Assembly: GCA_937862885.1 (NCBI GenBank)
Contig: CALMEE010000152.1
Location: 1 to 64,000, forward strand
From: an uncultured Planctomycetaceae bacterium
GTDB taxonomy: Bacteria; Planctomycetota; Planctomycetia; Pirellulales; Pirellulaceae
Length of the DNA: 64,000 bases
Direction: 5' to 3'
Below are positions 1 through 9,899 of the stretch, one piece after another. Positions within the stretch are counted from its first letter, which is position 1. Each line of letters begins with the position of its first letter. The notes below the pieces were generated by a model that saw only the letters and a list, made by a program, of their open reading frames with translations, ran no database searches and was not told where the DNA came from. The position numbers and the translations under genes are program-made.

Positions 1-467
1 GCGTTGTTAGCCCACGAACCGCTGTTAATCAGAGATTCGGAGAGCTTCGGGCCGAGATTTCGGGGGTCCGAGACCAACCTTGACGGTCGCCTTCGGACTC
101 TGGTTCGCGTCTCTCGAAACGGAGACCTTTCGGGACGTCGTCGGATCGGCGGAAACCCTTGCGAGAAACGCAAGAAACGCGAAAAGCCGAGCCAGCGCGC
201 TTTGGATGTGTTCGACACGATCTATGAAATGGAAGACGGAGTGCTGACTCGGCAGACAAGCCACCTTACCGTGGCCTGATTGGTAGTTTTCCCTCGGCGG
301 CACGACCTGTTTGCGAGACCGCGCCGCGAAACTGGCGACGGGATTTGAACGACTTCATCATGCGGCGACCAAAGACGTTGCGTCAAATTGGCCGAAAACT
401 CAGAGGAACGAGCCGTGCCTGTTGAACTTTTCTCTCGTCGACGTAACTCTAGTCCCCACAATGAGAA
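1..467. other. No recognisable gene
   Basis: This stretch has several overlapping open frames on both strands, but none has a protein-like composition or a motif I recognise. It is GC-rich with many short inverted and direct repeats of CGAAAC-like words. I see no RNA gene before the tRNA terminator at 468. Confidence 0.5.
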
Positions 468-495
468 AGCCCTTCGACGTACTCGCCGAAGGGCT
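468..495 (-). terminator. Intrinsic terminator-like hairpin after tRNA-Pro
   Basis: A perfect 9-bp inverted repeat (468-476 with 487-495) lies 16 bases past the 3' end of the tRNA. On the minus strand it is followed by TTCTCATT, so the T tract is weak. Position and stem strength fit a tRNA terminator. Confidence 0.65.
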
Positions 496-510
496 CATTT
501 CTGAAAATAG

Positions 511-585
511 TCGGGGTGAGAGGATTTGAACCTCCGGCCTCTACGTCCCGAACGTAGCGCTCTAGCCAGGCTGAGCTACACCCCG
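511..585 (-). tRNA. tRNA-Pro (anticodon CGG)
   Basis: The minus strand folds as a full cloverleaf of 75 nt. The acceptor stem is CGGGGTG pairing with CACCCCG, with A as discriminator base. The anticodon stem CTACG/CGTAG closes the loop TTCGGGA, giving anticodon CGG, which reads codon CCG (proline). The T arm is canonical (GGTTCAAATCC). No CCA is encoded, so the 3' end must be added by tRNA nucleotidyltransferase. A hairpin terminator follows at 468-495. Confidence 0.95.
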
Positions 586-781
586 CAATCAGTGATGCGG
601 ATTGCATTATACAATCAGTTCGCGTCCGAGAAAATTGGATTTGCAAATCTGTACTCTACCCAATTGATCAATCGCGCCGGATAGGCTGAATTGAGCATTT
701 TTTCGCTGGTTTTGCACAACAACCAATTCGCATGAGCTAGGCAAGTCTCTTGTACCTTTTGATTTCATTTTTAGAATAGAT

Positions 782-1180
782 TCACTGCCGAAGGTTTATT
801 GGGTGGCGAGTCTGCATCGTGTTGATCCCAATGTCGGCGAACGCCTTCATCATTCCGGCACAGTGCTGTTGATTCAGCCGGCATCGCGCGAATAGCTCCG
901 CCCGCAGCTCCTGGTTGATCTGACTGGGCTATTCTTGTTTGGCAGGAGTAGTCTGAGTCATCCAACCCAAGCAGACGCCCGTAACAAACAACGAAAAGCG
1001 TTTGGTGGATTGTTGGTCGGTCCGCTGCGTGTTGCGATGCTCCTGGATAGTCGTTGGTTGTCGAATTAATCGGACGCACATCGCAGGTCGAATTAATTCT
1101 GCAAATCGACGGATTGGTGTTTCTTTCGAAATTGCAACTGAAAGAACCGAAAAGTGTAAACCAAGATAATTCCTATACAC
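782..1180 (-). pseudogene. Possible remnant of a small secreted protein, interrupted by TAG
   Basis: On the minus strand one frame contains a signal-peptide-like stretch (KRFSLFVTGVCLGW). It then meets a TAG at 929-931 and continues in the same frame for 48 more codons with a protein-like composition (SQINQELRAELFARC) to a TGA at 782-784. No good ATG is visible upstream of the hydrophobic segment. I do not recognise a family. The reading as one broken gene is an inference; chance open frames are a real alternative. The rest of 586-1092 shows nothing else I can support. Confidence 0.25.
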
Positions 1181-1635
1181 ACGGCCGAAACCAGGTTTTC
1201 ACGGTAACCCGTCGACCCGTAAGTAGTATCGGCCCACGCAGGAATTACTTCGGGGAAGGTTGACAAGGCGATCAGGCTTGTTGAGAGCGTGTAGCCGCGA
1301 GCCTGCAACCACCGTTCGGGACGAATCAATCCGACGATAGCCGCCGCCAGCAAAACGGCAAGTTGGTGTCCGATAATTTGTGGATAGTTGAGATAAACGA
1401 AAGCAGCATTCCAGAACGTGTACTCAATGATCCATTTTCGATTCATCCCAATGTAAATGCAGTCGTTATGGCGCGAAGATTGGTCGATCTGAATCGAACG
1501 TCGGAAGGAAGGTAACGTAACGATCAACAGAATTCCCGAAAACACCACCAACCAATGCGCCAAATGCTTCCCGGTAGCATCTTGAATGATCGCTTCGATG
1601 ATGTTGATGATATTCCCTGCAGATCTCCATACAGG
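1093..1635 (-). pseudogene. Small multi-pass membrane protein, probably 5'-truncated
   Basis: The frame codes for about 156 residues from a TTG at 1563, with roughly four hydrophobic helices and a basic tail (FRKKH). It stays open and protein-like upstream of that TTG (NIINIIEAIIQDATGKHLAHW) to a TAG near 1636, with no ATG, so the original N-terminus appears to be missing. The 3' end of the DUF2130 gene overlaps it in another frame, which suggests the two were joined by a deletion near 1,610. I do not recognise the family. It could be expressed from TTG, but no ribosome site supports that. Confidence 0.4.
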
Positions 1636-2786
1636 CTAGCTGTGTTGGTGATCGCTCGCTCCAGTTGCTTTTCACGCTTGGACCACTGTTTTTTGAATGC
1701 GCGTTTTTCGCTTTCCAGGTCGGATTGCATCGTGATAAACGCTTCGGCAATTCCGGCTACTCGTCGCTGGAATTCGCTACCCGCCAAGTAATTGTAGACC
1801 AACTCCTGCTTTGCATTTTGGCCTTGGATTGCCGTTCGGGCCTTGGCAACTTCGATTAATCCGTGCCGAAGCGCGGTTGCCAAAGACTTCGCTGCGGCCC
1901 AGCTAGTAACCCAGACGCCTTCGATAAATGCGAAAGACAGAACTCCCTCCGGCAGCGCCTCGGAGACAATGACGACGCAGTCTGACCGAGACTCGCGAGC
2001 ATCGTCCCTGGATTTTGCCAACCAATCTGCACCCCAACGCTTTGTGCGCTTGGACTCCCACAGCACTCGACCACAGACCTGAGCATTTCCGTTGATCACA
2101 ACTTGCATGGCATCGCCGCCATTGACCCCCTTGCCGACCGGATCAATCTCATCAAATGGGAAGGCCGCGGACAACATTTCTTCCAGCGCCAATTCTTGCA
2201 CTTCACCCTGAAGTTGTTGGGAACCTTGTTCCACTTTCCGTTGCATTTCTTTCAGCTTGGCAGCCAAGTCGGCGATAGTCTTGTCCTTTTCAGCCTGCTT
2301 GAGCTGATGTTCCTGGTCGAATTGTTCCTTGGCCGACTGAATTAGCTGTTTTCTTTCAGCGTCCACCTGTCGAACGACCTCTAATTTCAACGCTTCCTTT
2401 TCGGTTTCAAGCTGGCGCTGTTGCTTGCGGAGTTCCAGCTCTTGTTCACGGGCCGATGTTAGCATTTTAGTCAGCTCGTTGAGTCGTTCATCACGGTCAG
2501 CGATCTCGATGGCCAGTGCTTCGGTCGCTCGCTTTTTCGCCTCTGCAAGCAAAATCCCCCGCTGATTTTCCACTTGTGCATTGACTTGATCCTTCAGCGA
2601 CTCACGTTCCTTTTCGAGAGCCTGTCGCTGCAGCTCAAGCTCCCTTTGCTGGCTGTCAATTTCACGCCGGCGTTTCGTTGCCTCAACTTCAAATTCACTC
2701 CGAATTTGAGTTGCGACTTGAGAACGCATCAACTCCGTGACCTAGATCTCGTGACTACAATTTGGGCATTCAAGTGTGTTTCTCAA
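1524..2786 (-). pseudogene. DUF2130 family protein, broken
   Basis: The product is a long coiled coil (about residues 15-200 of the open part) followed by the conserved DUF2130 C-terminal domain, with the hallmarks GRVLWESKRTKRW, AIVEAF-like AGIAEAF, EKRAFKKQWSKREKQ and LYGDLQGI. Family members start with a zinc-ribbon-like CPNC motif. Here that motif (LECPNCSHEI) is present from a TTG at 2786 but is followed in frame by a TAG at 2742-2744. Translation could restart at TTG/ATG 2732-2727 and lose the motif. After LYGDLQGI the frame runs into unrelated sequence to 1524. Both ends are therefore damaged. Function of the family is unknown to me. Confidence 0.7.
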
Positions 2787-2933
2787 GGCTTTGCTCTCGT
2801 TAATGTTGTTTGAATTGACGTTTCATCAAACCAATAAAGAGAGCCGCCAAAAACCATCCGGTGAAATCAAAGAAAACATTTTGGAAACCTTGTATTCATG
2901 CATGCAACGACTTTTCAGTCATGCGCAGAATAG

Positions 2934-4879
2934 TTACTGTGGCAATGCGTCGCGAACGGGCCGTGCCTTGTCCTCGTCGTAATCTTCGCGAGGTAGCACT
3001 AACAGCAAGTCGCCTTCTCTTAAATTTGCGAAAGCTACCCTGTCTACCATCGCTCGACTCGAAACATGGTATTCATTTCCATCGTCGTCCTTGGCAAAAA
3101 GAAATGCTCGAAAATTTCCGAATGAGTCACATGGCCGAGCATAGACTCGAACCGGAATATAGCCGTATTGCGCCAAAGCTGGGTCCTCAGCTTGGCGAAG
3201 GGTAACTGCTTTTGGTTGAGAAACTTTGGCCTGGCTGGCTAAATCCTGCACGCGTTCAACAAATTGTACGATGTTCTCGTCCCCCAGCGAAATTCGATTA
3301 TGGATGTTGCAGATTGGTACCAAATGCTGGTCAATAAACGTAGCCAATTTTTCAATTGATGACTTTTCAGGGTTTATGACGGTTAGCTTATCTGAGATTG
3401 AAGCAATCGCATTGACGGCCTCGGCAACGACAAAGCCTACGTATCCATCGGAATTAAAAATTGAGTCCAAACAACCTGTCAATTCTGATATATAGCCCGA
3501 CGCTCGTTGTACAGAGTTTTCGTTTCTGAGTAATCGTCGAATCGCGGTAACATAAATCGACCCCTTAATCGCTCGAGACACAGGATCAATACTCCAGTCA
3601 CGAGTTCGAGTAGCAACTGAGTTCTCTTCACCAAGCCAAATTTCCACGAGCCAAGTGACTCGGGCCAAGCGAGCAAGATTTGTGCGGTCAGTTCTGTCAG
3701 CACTAAACCAGCCATCCTTCAGCAACGGCATTGCAACCTCCTTGCACTCGTTGTACATCTCGTCATCCTTGTAGTGCTCTGCAAGCATGAGACGCGCTGC
3801 AGGGTCCAGGATGTCTTGTTGACGCGCTTGTTCAAGAATTTGTCGAGCACTACTTCGATCATTGAGTGCGTAAAACAACACCGTCGCAGCACGATACAAT
3901 TCCGAGACACTGTGCTCTCGCATATGACCTCGAAGGTCATCAAGATGATCCGCCATTGATGCTTTTGATGCATTCCGTTGGACCATGGAAAACGCCGTCA
4001 GCAACGGTTGCGCCAATTGAGGAACGCAATTGGGCGGAATGAAATCCCTGTCCAATGGATCTGCACGATCCTGCGTTTTCAAACGCGCGAGTTCTTTTTC
4101 CTGACTACTAAGCCTATGAACAACCGATTCGCGTGTTTTTTCGTCCAGTGGATTGCGCAACAAGAGGTCGCGAATTGAACCGCTGAGACTGTAACTTTCA
4201 ACGCTGGAGTCGGCATGGCGAGAAATCAGACTGGTCCTAATAAGCGACTGAAGTCCTGTCGCTATCGTGTCACTGTCAGTTTCCAGGAGTATCCGTATTT
4301 CGCTTCGCGAAAGCTGAGTATTGGCGGCGAACAAGCATTCAAGAATTCTATTCGACACCGGTGGTAGACTTTGAAGCAGGTTTTTATACGAGAAATCAAG
4401 TATGCCATCTTTGGTCTGGCTCAACGCCTCGTTGACGTCAAGTCCGGCAACGATGCCGTCAATCGTTATTCTGATGGCTAGGGGATTGCATTGTGTCTTT
4501 TCTGCCAAGCGTTCAATGGTTTCTGTATCAAGACTTGTCTCGCCCCGAATACTGGCGTAGCTCTTTGCTAGCCGCTGGGCGGCTCCGACGTTCATTGGAT
4601 TGATCGCAACATTGGTTGCAGATTCGACTGGGACACGACTTGTGACCAAATCGCCATGTCGAGAATTTCGGAGATATAAGATTCTTGAACAAGTTGATCA
4701 ACACTGCCTACCTTCTTTTCACCAGCCGTAAATCGTTTGGTTTGTTTTTGTGGCAATTCATTGAGCTCGGTGATGTTCTCTCGAACGTATCCGCCAAGCG
4801 ATTGCTCCAACGCGTACAATACCATCGACGAACGATTTAAGTTCTTTCGCGTTTCGCTATACTGAAGCTCTTTTGGCAT
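2934..4879 (-). pseudogene. STAND/NB-ARC-type TPR protein, P-loop region deleted
   Basis: Two frames form one broken gene. The 5' part (4592-4879, 95 residues) resembles an N-terminal HEPN-like helical domain of conflict proteins (ALEQSLGGYVRENI, SVDQLVQESYISEI). The 3' part (2934-4649, 571 residues) starts at the end of an NB-ARC fold (VTSRVPVE), then a winged-helix-like region (SRSEIRILLE), TPR-like helices and a C-terminal cold-shock/OB-like domain (YGYIPVRV, HVSSRAMVD, LREGDLLLVLP). No Walker A motif exists in either frame. The parts meet near 4650 out of frame, so an internal deletion removed the NTPase core. The HEPN and cold-shock assignments are pattern-based and tentative; the loss of the P-loop is directly visible. 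Confidence 0.6.
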
Positions 4880-4925
4880 GAGTTGACCTTTCGGAATGCA
4901 ATCGTTGTGAATCTAGGGTTTGTGT

Positions 4926-5075
4926 TTAATCAGACTTTTTCCGTTCACTGTACCGATCGAACAGTAGATCATTCAGGAATTCGGCGAACTCGGGTTTGTC
5001 GTTGATTTGTTTGTAAAACTTGAAATTGGTGTCGATCATGTCCTGGACGTGGTCGCGGACTTTGTTTTCGAAGGT
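4926..5075 (-). pseudogene. 3' remnant of type I restriction endonuclease R subunit
   Basis: About 49 codons before the TGA at 4926 read VRDHVQDMIDTNFKFYKQIN, DKPEFAEFLNDLLFDRY, SERKKSD. This matches the usual C-terminal end of HsdR proteins, where a charged helix with NFKFYK precedes a final LFDRY-type helix. Upstream of about 5075 the frame loses this character and the plus strand becomes coding instead. I therefore read it as the last 5% of an hsdR gene, cut by a rearrangement. No HsdM or HsdS is present in the window. Identification rests on a short stretch. Confidence 0.5.
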
Positions 5076-6432
5076 TATCGCCGGTCTGCTGGCTATCGTC
5101 GATTCCATAAACGGAAAGGCAAATGATCTCTTTGCCGCTGCCTGCGCATGCGTATCCCCGACAGTTGATAATTGGCTGGAGCCCTCTAAGTCCACCCGCA
5201 CAAAACTGAAAGCCTTGGAACGAGAGATTGGCTCAGGCAGCTTGCTCATTCGGCATGAAAAGGACTCTGAAGCTGAAGAATTCGACCATCTTTTCAAAAC
5301 GGTCTGGACTGTTAAGGAATTGGCGGATCTACGTGATCAACTTATGCAATCAGGACTACTCGAAAACTTGCAAAAACATGTAACCTTGAAGCCCGAACAT
5401 GCTTCGGCGATTTCAGCTCGAATCTCGTCGCTTATGAGCAGCGAGGAGACGTTTGAGCAAGCAGGCAATTTTATCGCACGCCTGCAAAAGCGGTTTGACA
5501 GTGATACGCCATTGCGGATTCGCATTGAAGTTTTAAACGCGGAAGAGGACTTGCACCGGCATAGTGGAAGATTCGATCAGGCAATCCTGGCTTGCCGACA
5601 ACGCTCGGAATTCGAAAACGATCCTGCAATTGCCTGTTATGAACGTCGCCTGCAATCGGACAACCGTTTAGCGGCAGCGTTGTTTGATGGTCACAGTTTC
5701 GATGAAGCCGTGTGCATCCTAACGCCTTGGATGAAACACTTTGAAGATTGTCCGCAAATCTGTTTGCCTGAAACTCGCGCAATTGTGATGAATACACTTG
5801 CGCGATGCTGTGTCCCATTGAACGACAACCGATGGGAGAATTTGTTCCAGAGGTCCCTGGTACTTCAGAAGGCGACGGAGACGACAAGTGCAAGTCGCAC
5901 CATGAACTACTTAATTCATGGATACCTGAAAACAAATCGCTTGACAGAAGCGAAAGAATTATTGGCAGGAACTAATGAACAATCCAATGATGCCTATTTG
6001 ATTTGGCTACGTGCCGATTATGAACGAAGGGTCGGAGGCACCTGCTCCAACATCGACCGTTTTATACACAGTATTCCCTGGCAAAACCATGTTTATGGTC
6101 TGATTCTTCAGGCATTGGCAAGGCAACTGGATCGAAGTCTGGAATCTCGTCTCGAGCTCTTGCAAGATGCAAAACGAAGCTTTGAGTTTGGTATTGAGGG
6201 TAGTTCGACAAATATTAAACACCTTTTGGCACAAGTCTGCGAAATTGGAATTTACTTCCTTGAAAATGATATCGATCTAATGACCTCGACCGTCGGATTA
6301 GTGAAAGTTATGCTGAATCAAACAGGATTGTCTTCAGCGAGTGCATGGTACGGAGCCACGTTGTCGGCTCTAGAGACATCACCGACATGGCGGAACGTCA
6401 ATAACCTGTTTGAACGGGTACCACACTTCTAA
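5020..6432 (+). CDS. TPR-like helical protein, probably N-terminally truncated
   Basis: The frame encodes up to 470 residues of mostly amphipathic helices with TPR-like spacing (residues about 130-400, for example FDQAILACRQRSEF and LTEAKELLAGTNEQ). I recognise no catalytic motif. The first 18 codons are the complement of the HsdR remnant, so protein-like sequence begins near 5076 (VIAGLLAIVDSINGKAND). The annotated start (TTG 5020, or ATG 5038) is thus probably secondary, and the true N-terminus, perhaps a catalytic domain, was lost at the junction. The remainder has no frameshift. It ends 46 bp before the GmrSD-like gene. It may be a pseudogene. Confidence 0.45.
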   Translation: MKLVSIMSWTWSRTLFSKVIAGLLAIVDSINGKANDLFAAACACVSPTVDNWLEPSKSTRTKLKALEREIGSGSLLIRHEKDSEAEEFDHLFKTVWTVKELADLRDQLMQSGLLENLQKHVTLKPEHASAISARISSLMSSEETFEQAGNFIARLQKRFDSDTPLRIRIEVLNAEEDLHRHSGRFDQAILACRQRSEFENDPAIACYERRLQSDNRLAAALFDGHSFDEAVCILTPWMKHFEDCPQICLPETRAIVMNTLARCCVPLNDNRWENLFQRSLVLQKATETTSASRTMNYLIHGYLKTNRLTEAKELLAGTNEQSNDAYLIWLRADYERRVGGTCSNIDRFIHSIPWQNHVYGLILQALARQLDRSLESRLELLQDAKRSFEFGIEGSSTNIKHLLAQVCEIGIYFLENDIDLMTSTVGLVKVMLNQTGLSSASAWYGATLSALETSPTWRNVNNLFERVPHF

Positions 6433-6478
6433 ATATGATCTGATAGTACCAGCCAGAATTTCCTAGACAATCGGTTAA

Positions 6479-8656
6479 ATGGAAACACAAGTACGAACGC
6501 CACAAGCTGTCTTTACACAACCGCAGCGGTTAGTTGTACCACTATTTCAGCGACCTTATGTTTGGAACGAAGAGAACCAATGGGAGCCCCTTTGGAGGGA
6601 CTTAGCTCGCATGGCCGACAGGCTGTTGGATAATCCCCAGTCCAGGCCTTCTCCGCATTTTTTGGGCGCTGTTGTGCTTCAACAAATACAAAACCCGAGC
6701 GGGTCAATGCAAGAGCGCACGATTATTGACGGTCAGCAACGGCTGACGACGCTTCAGGTTCTGTTCGATGCTCTTCATTCGCAACTTGTCGAGTTCAAGA
6801 TCAAAGCCGCCGCGATGCGTTTGGAAACACTTATCGTGAATCCGGAGGCATTTTGTGCGAAGCCAGAAGACCGATTCAAGGTATGGCCTACCAATCGCGA
6901 CCGACCCGCATTCAATGAAGTTATGGGTGCCGATCCGCCCGTAGATTATTCGAATCTTAATCATCGTTCCGAGCGTCTTGTTGAGGCTCATATTTTTTTT
7001 GCAATTCGTGCGAAACAATGGCTGGAAGCCGAAGGATCGGATCGCGTCGAATTGCGGGCAAACTGTATGGAAACAGCGGCCAGAGAGTTTTTGCAGATGG
7101 TTGTCATTGATTTGAACGCCGACGAGAACGCTCAAGAGATTTTTGAAACACTTAATGCTCGTGGTGCCCAGTTGACTGCTGCGGATTTGATTAAGAACTT
7201 CATCTTTCAGCAGTTACTGGAGCGTGGCGGCGATGTCGAAAGGTCTTATGAAAGACACTGGAAGAATTTTGAAACCGCGTTTTGGGAGACTGAGATTGCA
7301 AGCGGCCGATTTCGTTACCCGCGATCTTCGGTCTTCTTGAACCACTGGCTGGCCTCCCAAACGGGCGAAGAGATTGTAGCTCGCGAAGTTTCCACCCGCT
7401 TCAAGAGGTTTTCGCTTGAATCAAATCAGGAAATGAACGACTTGTTGGCCCTGCTTGACCGGGCTTCGGGCGTTTACCGCTCATTCGTCGATGGCGGTGC
7501 GAAAATGACCGGTCCCGTTGACCGATTTCAGTTGTTTGCCTATCGGACGGGCGTGTTAGAAAGCGAAGTCGTCAAGCCGTTGATTTTGTTCTTGTACAAC
7601 CCAGAGCTGCCGAAGATTCCCAACGAACAGTTGGATAAAGCTCTATCGACCATCGAGAGCTGGATGGTTCGTCGGATGTTGGTGCGTGCAACTACGAAAA
7701 GCTATACACAAGTCATCGCTGAGTTGATTCGTCATCTGAAAGGTGAAAACAGGAGAACGACCGCGGGTGATTCGATCGAATCATTTTTGGCCAGCCAGAA
7801 AAGTGATGGTCGGTATTGGCCGGATGATCAAGAACTGCGAAACACACTCCGAGGTCTTCCCGCCTATCGGCGCCTCCAGCGCGGGCGACTTCGAATGGTG
7901 CTGGAGGCGATCGAAGATCACTTGCGGGGTTGGAAAGGGGATTCGACTGGCTTAGGAGGCGAACGGGTCACACGAGGAAAGTATGCCATCGAGCACATCA
8001 TGCCTCGTAAATGGAATTTGAATTGGCCTCTGCCGGAAGGCTCTCGAGTAGAAGTTGAACGCGACGCGTTGATCCATACGATCGGAAACCTCACTTTGAT
8101 AACGAGGCGACTGAATTCCAAGCTCTCCAACGGACCGTGGGAAGGAGACGCAGGTAAGCGTCAGACTCTAGAATCGCACGACGTTTTGATTATGAACCGA
8201 GAGATATTGAAGAATCAGACAGAAGCATGGTCTGATTCGTCGATTCGGAATAGATCTGATGAGTTGACCAATTTAATCATTGAAATCTGGCCAGTGCCTG
8301 AGGGTCATCGGTCGGAGCAGTCGTCCGAAACGGTTACCTTCCGGCATCGCGTCGACTTGACCGATCTGCTTAGTGGCGGCTACGTTCACGTCGGCGATGT
8401 CTTTACTCCTCGCCCGAAGAAATACGTTGACTTCAAGGCGACCCTGCTAAGTGATGGTCGCTTGGATGTTGGTGGAAAAATATATTCAACCCCCTCCGAA
8501 GCAGGAAAGTCGATTCGTGGGCGATCGACGAATGGCTGGTATTTCTTTTTGGTTGATCCAAAATTGAAGCTTTCTTTGGGACAGGTTCGATCCAAGTATC
8601 TAGCGTCCATTTCAGCTGATGACGAAGATGACGAGGTCGAAGATGACGACGATTGA
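6479..8656 (+). CDS. GmrSD-like type IV restriction protein (DUF262-DUF1524-RAMA)
   Basis: A 725-residue protein with three recognisable parts. Residues about 15-330 are a DUF262 (GmrS/ParB-like NTPase) domain with PLFQRPYVW and IIDGQQRLTTL. Residues about 430-590 are a DUF1524 (GmrD, HNH-type nuclease) domain with EHIMPRKW, HTIGNLTLI and the downstream N/K residues. Residues about 619-710 resemble a RAMA domain (LLSGGYVHVGDVF, STPSEAGKSI, NGWYFFL), followed by an acidic tail (DDEDDEVEDDDD). Single-chain GmrSD proteins restrict DNA with modified bases in characterised phage defence systems; the substrate here is unknown. The gene appears intact amid pseudogenes. Start is ATG 6479 without a strong ribosome site. 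Confidence 0.85.
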   Translation: METQVRTPQAVFTQPQRLVVPLFQRPYVWNEENQWEPLWRDLARMADRLLDNPQSRPSPHFLGAVVLQQIQNPSGSMQERTIIDGQQRLTTLQVLFDALHSQLVEFKIKAAAMRLETLIVNPEAFCAKPEDRFKVWPTNRDRPAFNEVMGADPPVDYSNLNHRSERLVEAHIFFAIRAKQWLEAEGSDRVELRANCMETAAREFLQMVVIDLNADENAQEIFETLNARGAQLTAADLIKNFIFQQLLERGGDVERSYERHWKNFETAFWETEIASGRFRYPRSSVFLNHWLASQTGEEIVAREVSTRFKRFSLESNQEMNDLLALLDRASGVYRSFVDGGAKMTGPVDRFQLFAYRTGVLESEVVKPLILFLYNPELPKIPNEQLDKALSTIESWMVRRMLVRATTKSYTQVIAELIRHLKGENRRTTAGDSIESFLASQKSDGRYWPDDQELRNTLRGLPAYRRLQRGRLRMVLEAIEDHLRGWKGDSTGLGGERVTRGKYAIEHIMPRKWNLNWPLPEGSRVEVERDALIHTIGNLTLITRRLNSKLSNGPWEGDAGKRQTLESHDVLIMNREILKNQTEAWSDSSIRNRSDELTNLIIEIWPVPEGHRSEQSSETVTFRHRVDLTDLLSGGYVHVGDVFTPRPKKYVDFKATLLSDGRLDVGGKIYSTPSEAGKSIRGRSTNGWYFFLVDPKLKLSLGQVRSKYLASISADDEDDEVEDDDD

Positions 8657-8684
8657 TGCTTTCGATTTTTGAAAGGTCATCTTT

Positions 8685-9767
8685 TCATGTTTGTGCATGC
8701 GTCAAGTAGTGCATGATTCGATCAACTATCAATTCTACCCTATATTCGCTCTCCGAATGTTTTTGTACGGCTTGGCGATCCAAGTTCTGTGCGCACTGTA
8801 AGGAAAGTAGATAATCTTGCATAGCGCGGTGGGCGGATTCGGTCTCGGCAAACTGTTGAGCAGGTTGTAAACGCGCGACCACAAAACCAGTAGCGCCGTC
8901 TTTGACAAAGGATACTCCTGTAGTGACACCGACTACTGGCGGCCGGTGAGGAGGATTTTTTCAGGGCTAACGTGCCGTGGTCGGCGGCGGCAAGATAGGC
9001 GCAGGCGAGGGAGCGGCGGGCGGGCTCGGTGATGTCGGCGCGCTTGTATTCGCCGTAGTGGAATTGGTTGGGGTAGAGTTCGGCCAGGTGTTCGAGCAGG
9101 CAGGGGTGATGACCGTTCTTGGCGTAGATCAGCAGGTCGTACTCGGCGCGAAGCGGGCCTTCGGGTATGGGGTCGGTTGATATGGCCACATGACGATTTC
9201 GGATTGGTTCTTGGGCCCGCGATTGGCCAGGATCAGGTCGCGATACCATTCACTGTGGCAGAACAACATCAAGCGGTTCGGCGAATCGAGCAACACATAC
9301 TCCTCGCGGTCAATGCTGGGGTTGGCTGAGTTGATGAACTGCAGGTTAGTATCTTGGATGAAGTGAAGTCGCTCAGAGTCCCGATACATCGTATGACGAC
9401 GGAAAGCCGAAATCTTCCAACCCTTTCTGCGGCAGGTGTCCTCGCAAACCCCATACGTCGGATGAATACACGAAGAACTGAACAGTTTGCTGTCTGGGAA
9501 TGACCGGACCGCTTGCCCGCGCGAAAAACAGTCTCGTGACTCCGGAACCCTTCCCTGCGAAGTTTTTGACGCTGTCTTCGCGCTAGAATCGGCTATCACA
9601 GCCAAGCCCAAGCATCGCGTCCCTGGCATCGCGTAGAACATTGCCGTTGCGTCGACATCTTTCACGCGGGCCAAGGGACCGAGCTTATTCACCCGCAGAT
9701 GGCTGGGGCACCCCTGATGGGTACAGATTTGTTTGTCAAAGCCGAATTCAATCCCATAAAAAGTCAT
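8685..9767 (-). pseudogene. Glycosyltransferase, multiply frameshifted
   Basis: Three minus frames join into one glycosyltransferase-like sequence. The first (to about 9170) carries ADP/lipid-sugar style text such as LLDSPNRLMLFCHSEWYRDL and IVMWPYQP. The second continues PIPEGPLRAEYDLLIYAKNG and ends in a run of six T at 8956-8961 (plus strand), where one base seems lost. The third gives PVVGVTTGVSFVKDGATGFV to the TGA at 8685. At least three indels are needed to restore it. The order matches a GT4/GT-B C-terminal half. The first 100 codons after ATG 9767 are not clearly part of the fold. It cannot make an intact enzyme. Confidence 0.65.
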
Positions 9768-9899
9768 TTCGGAAATGATGTCTCCGCAAAATACGACGAT
9801 CTTCTAAGCGTGTTGTAATATCCCATCGTTCCAATTGTTCCGTATGGAGCAACGCCGCTATAGGAATAAAGTGTTATGCTTTACAGAGAGACATGGCAA

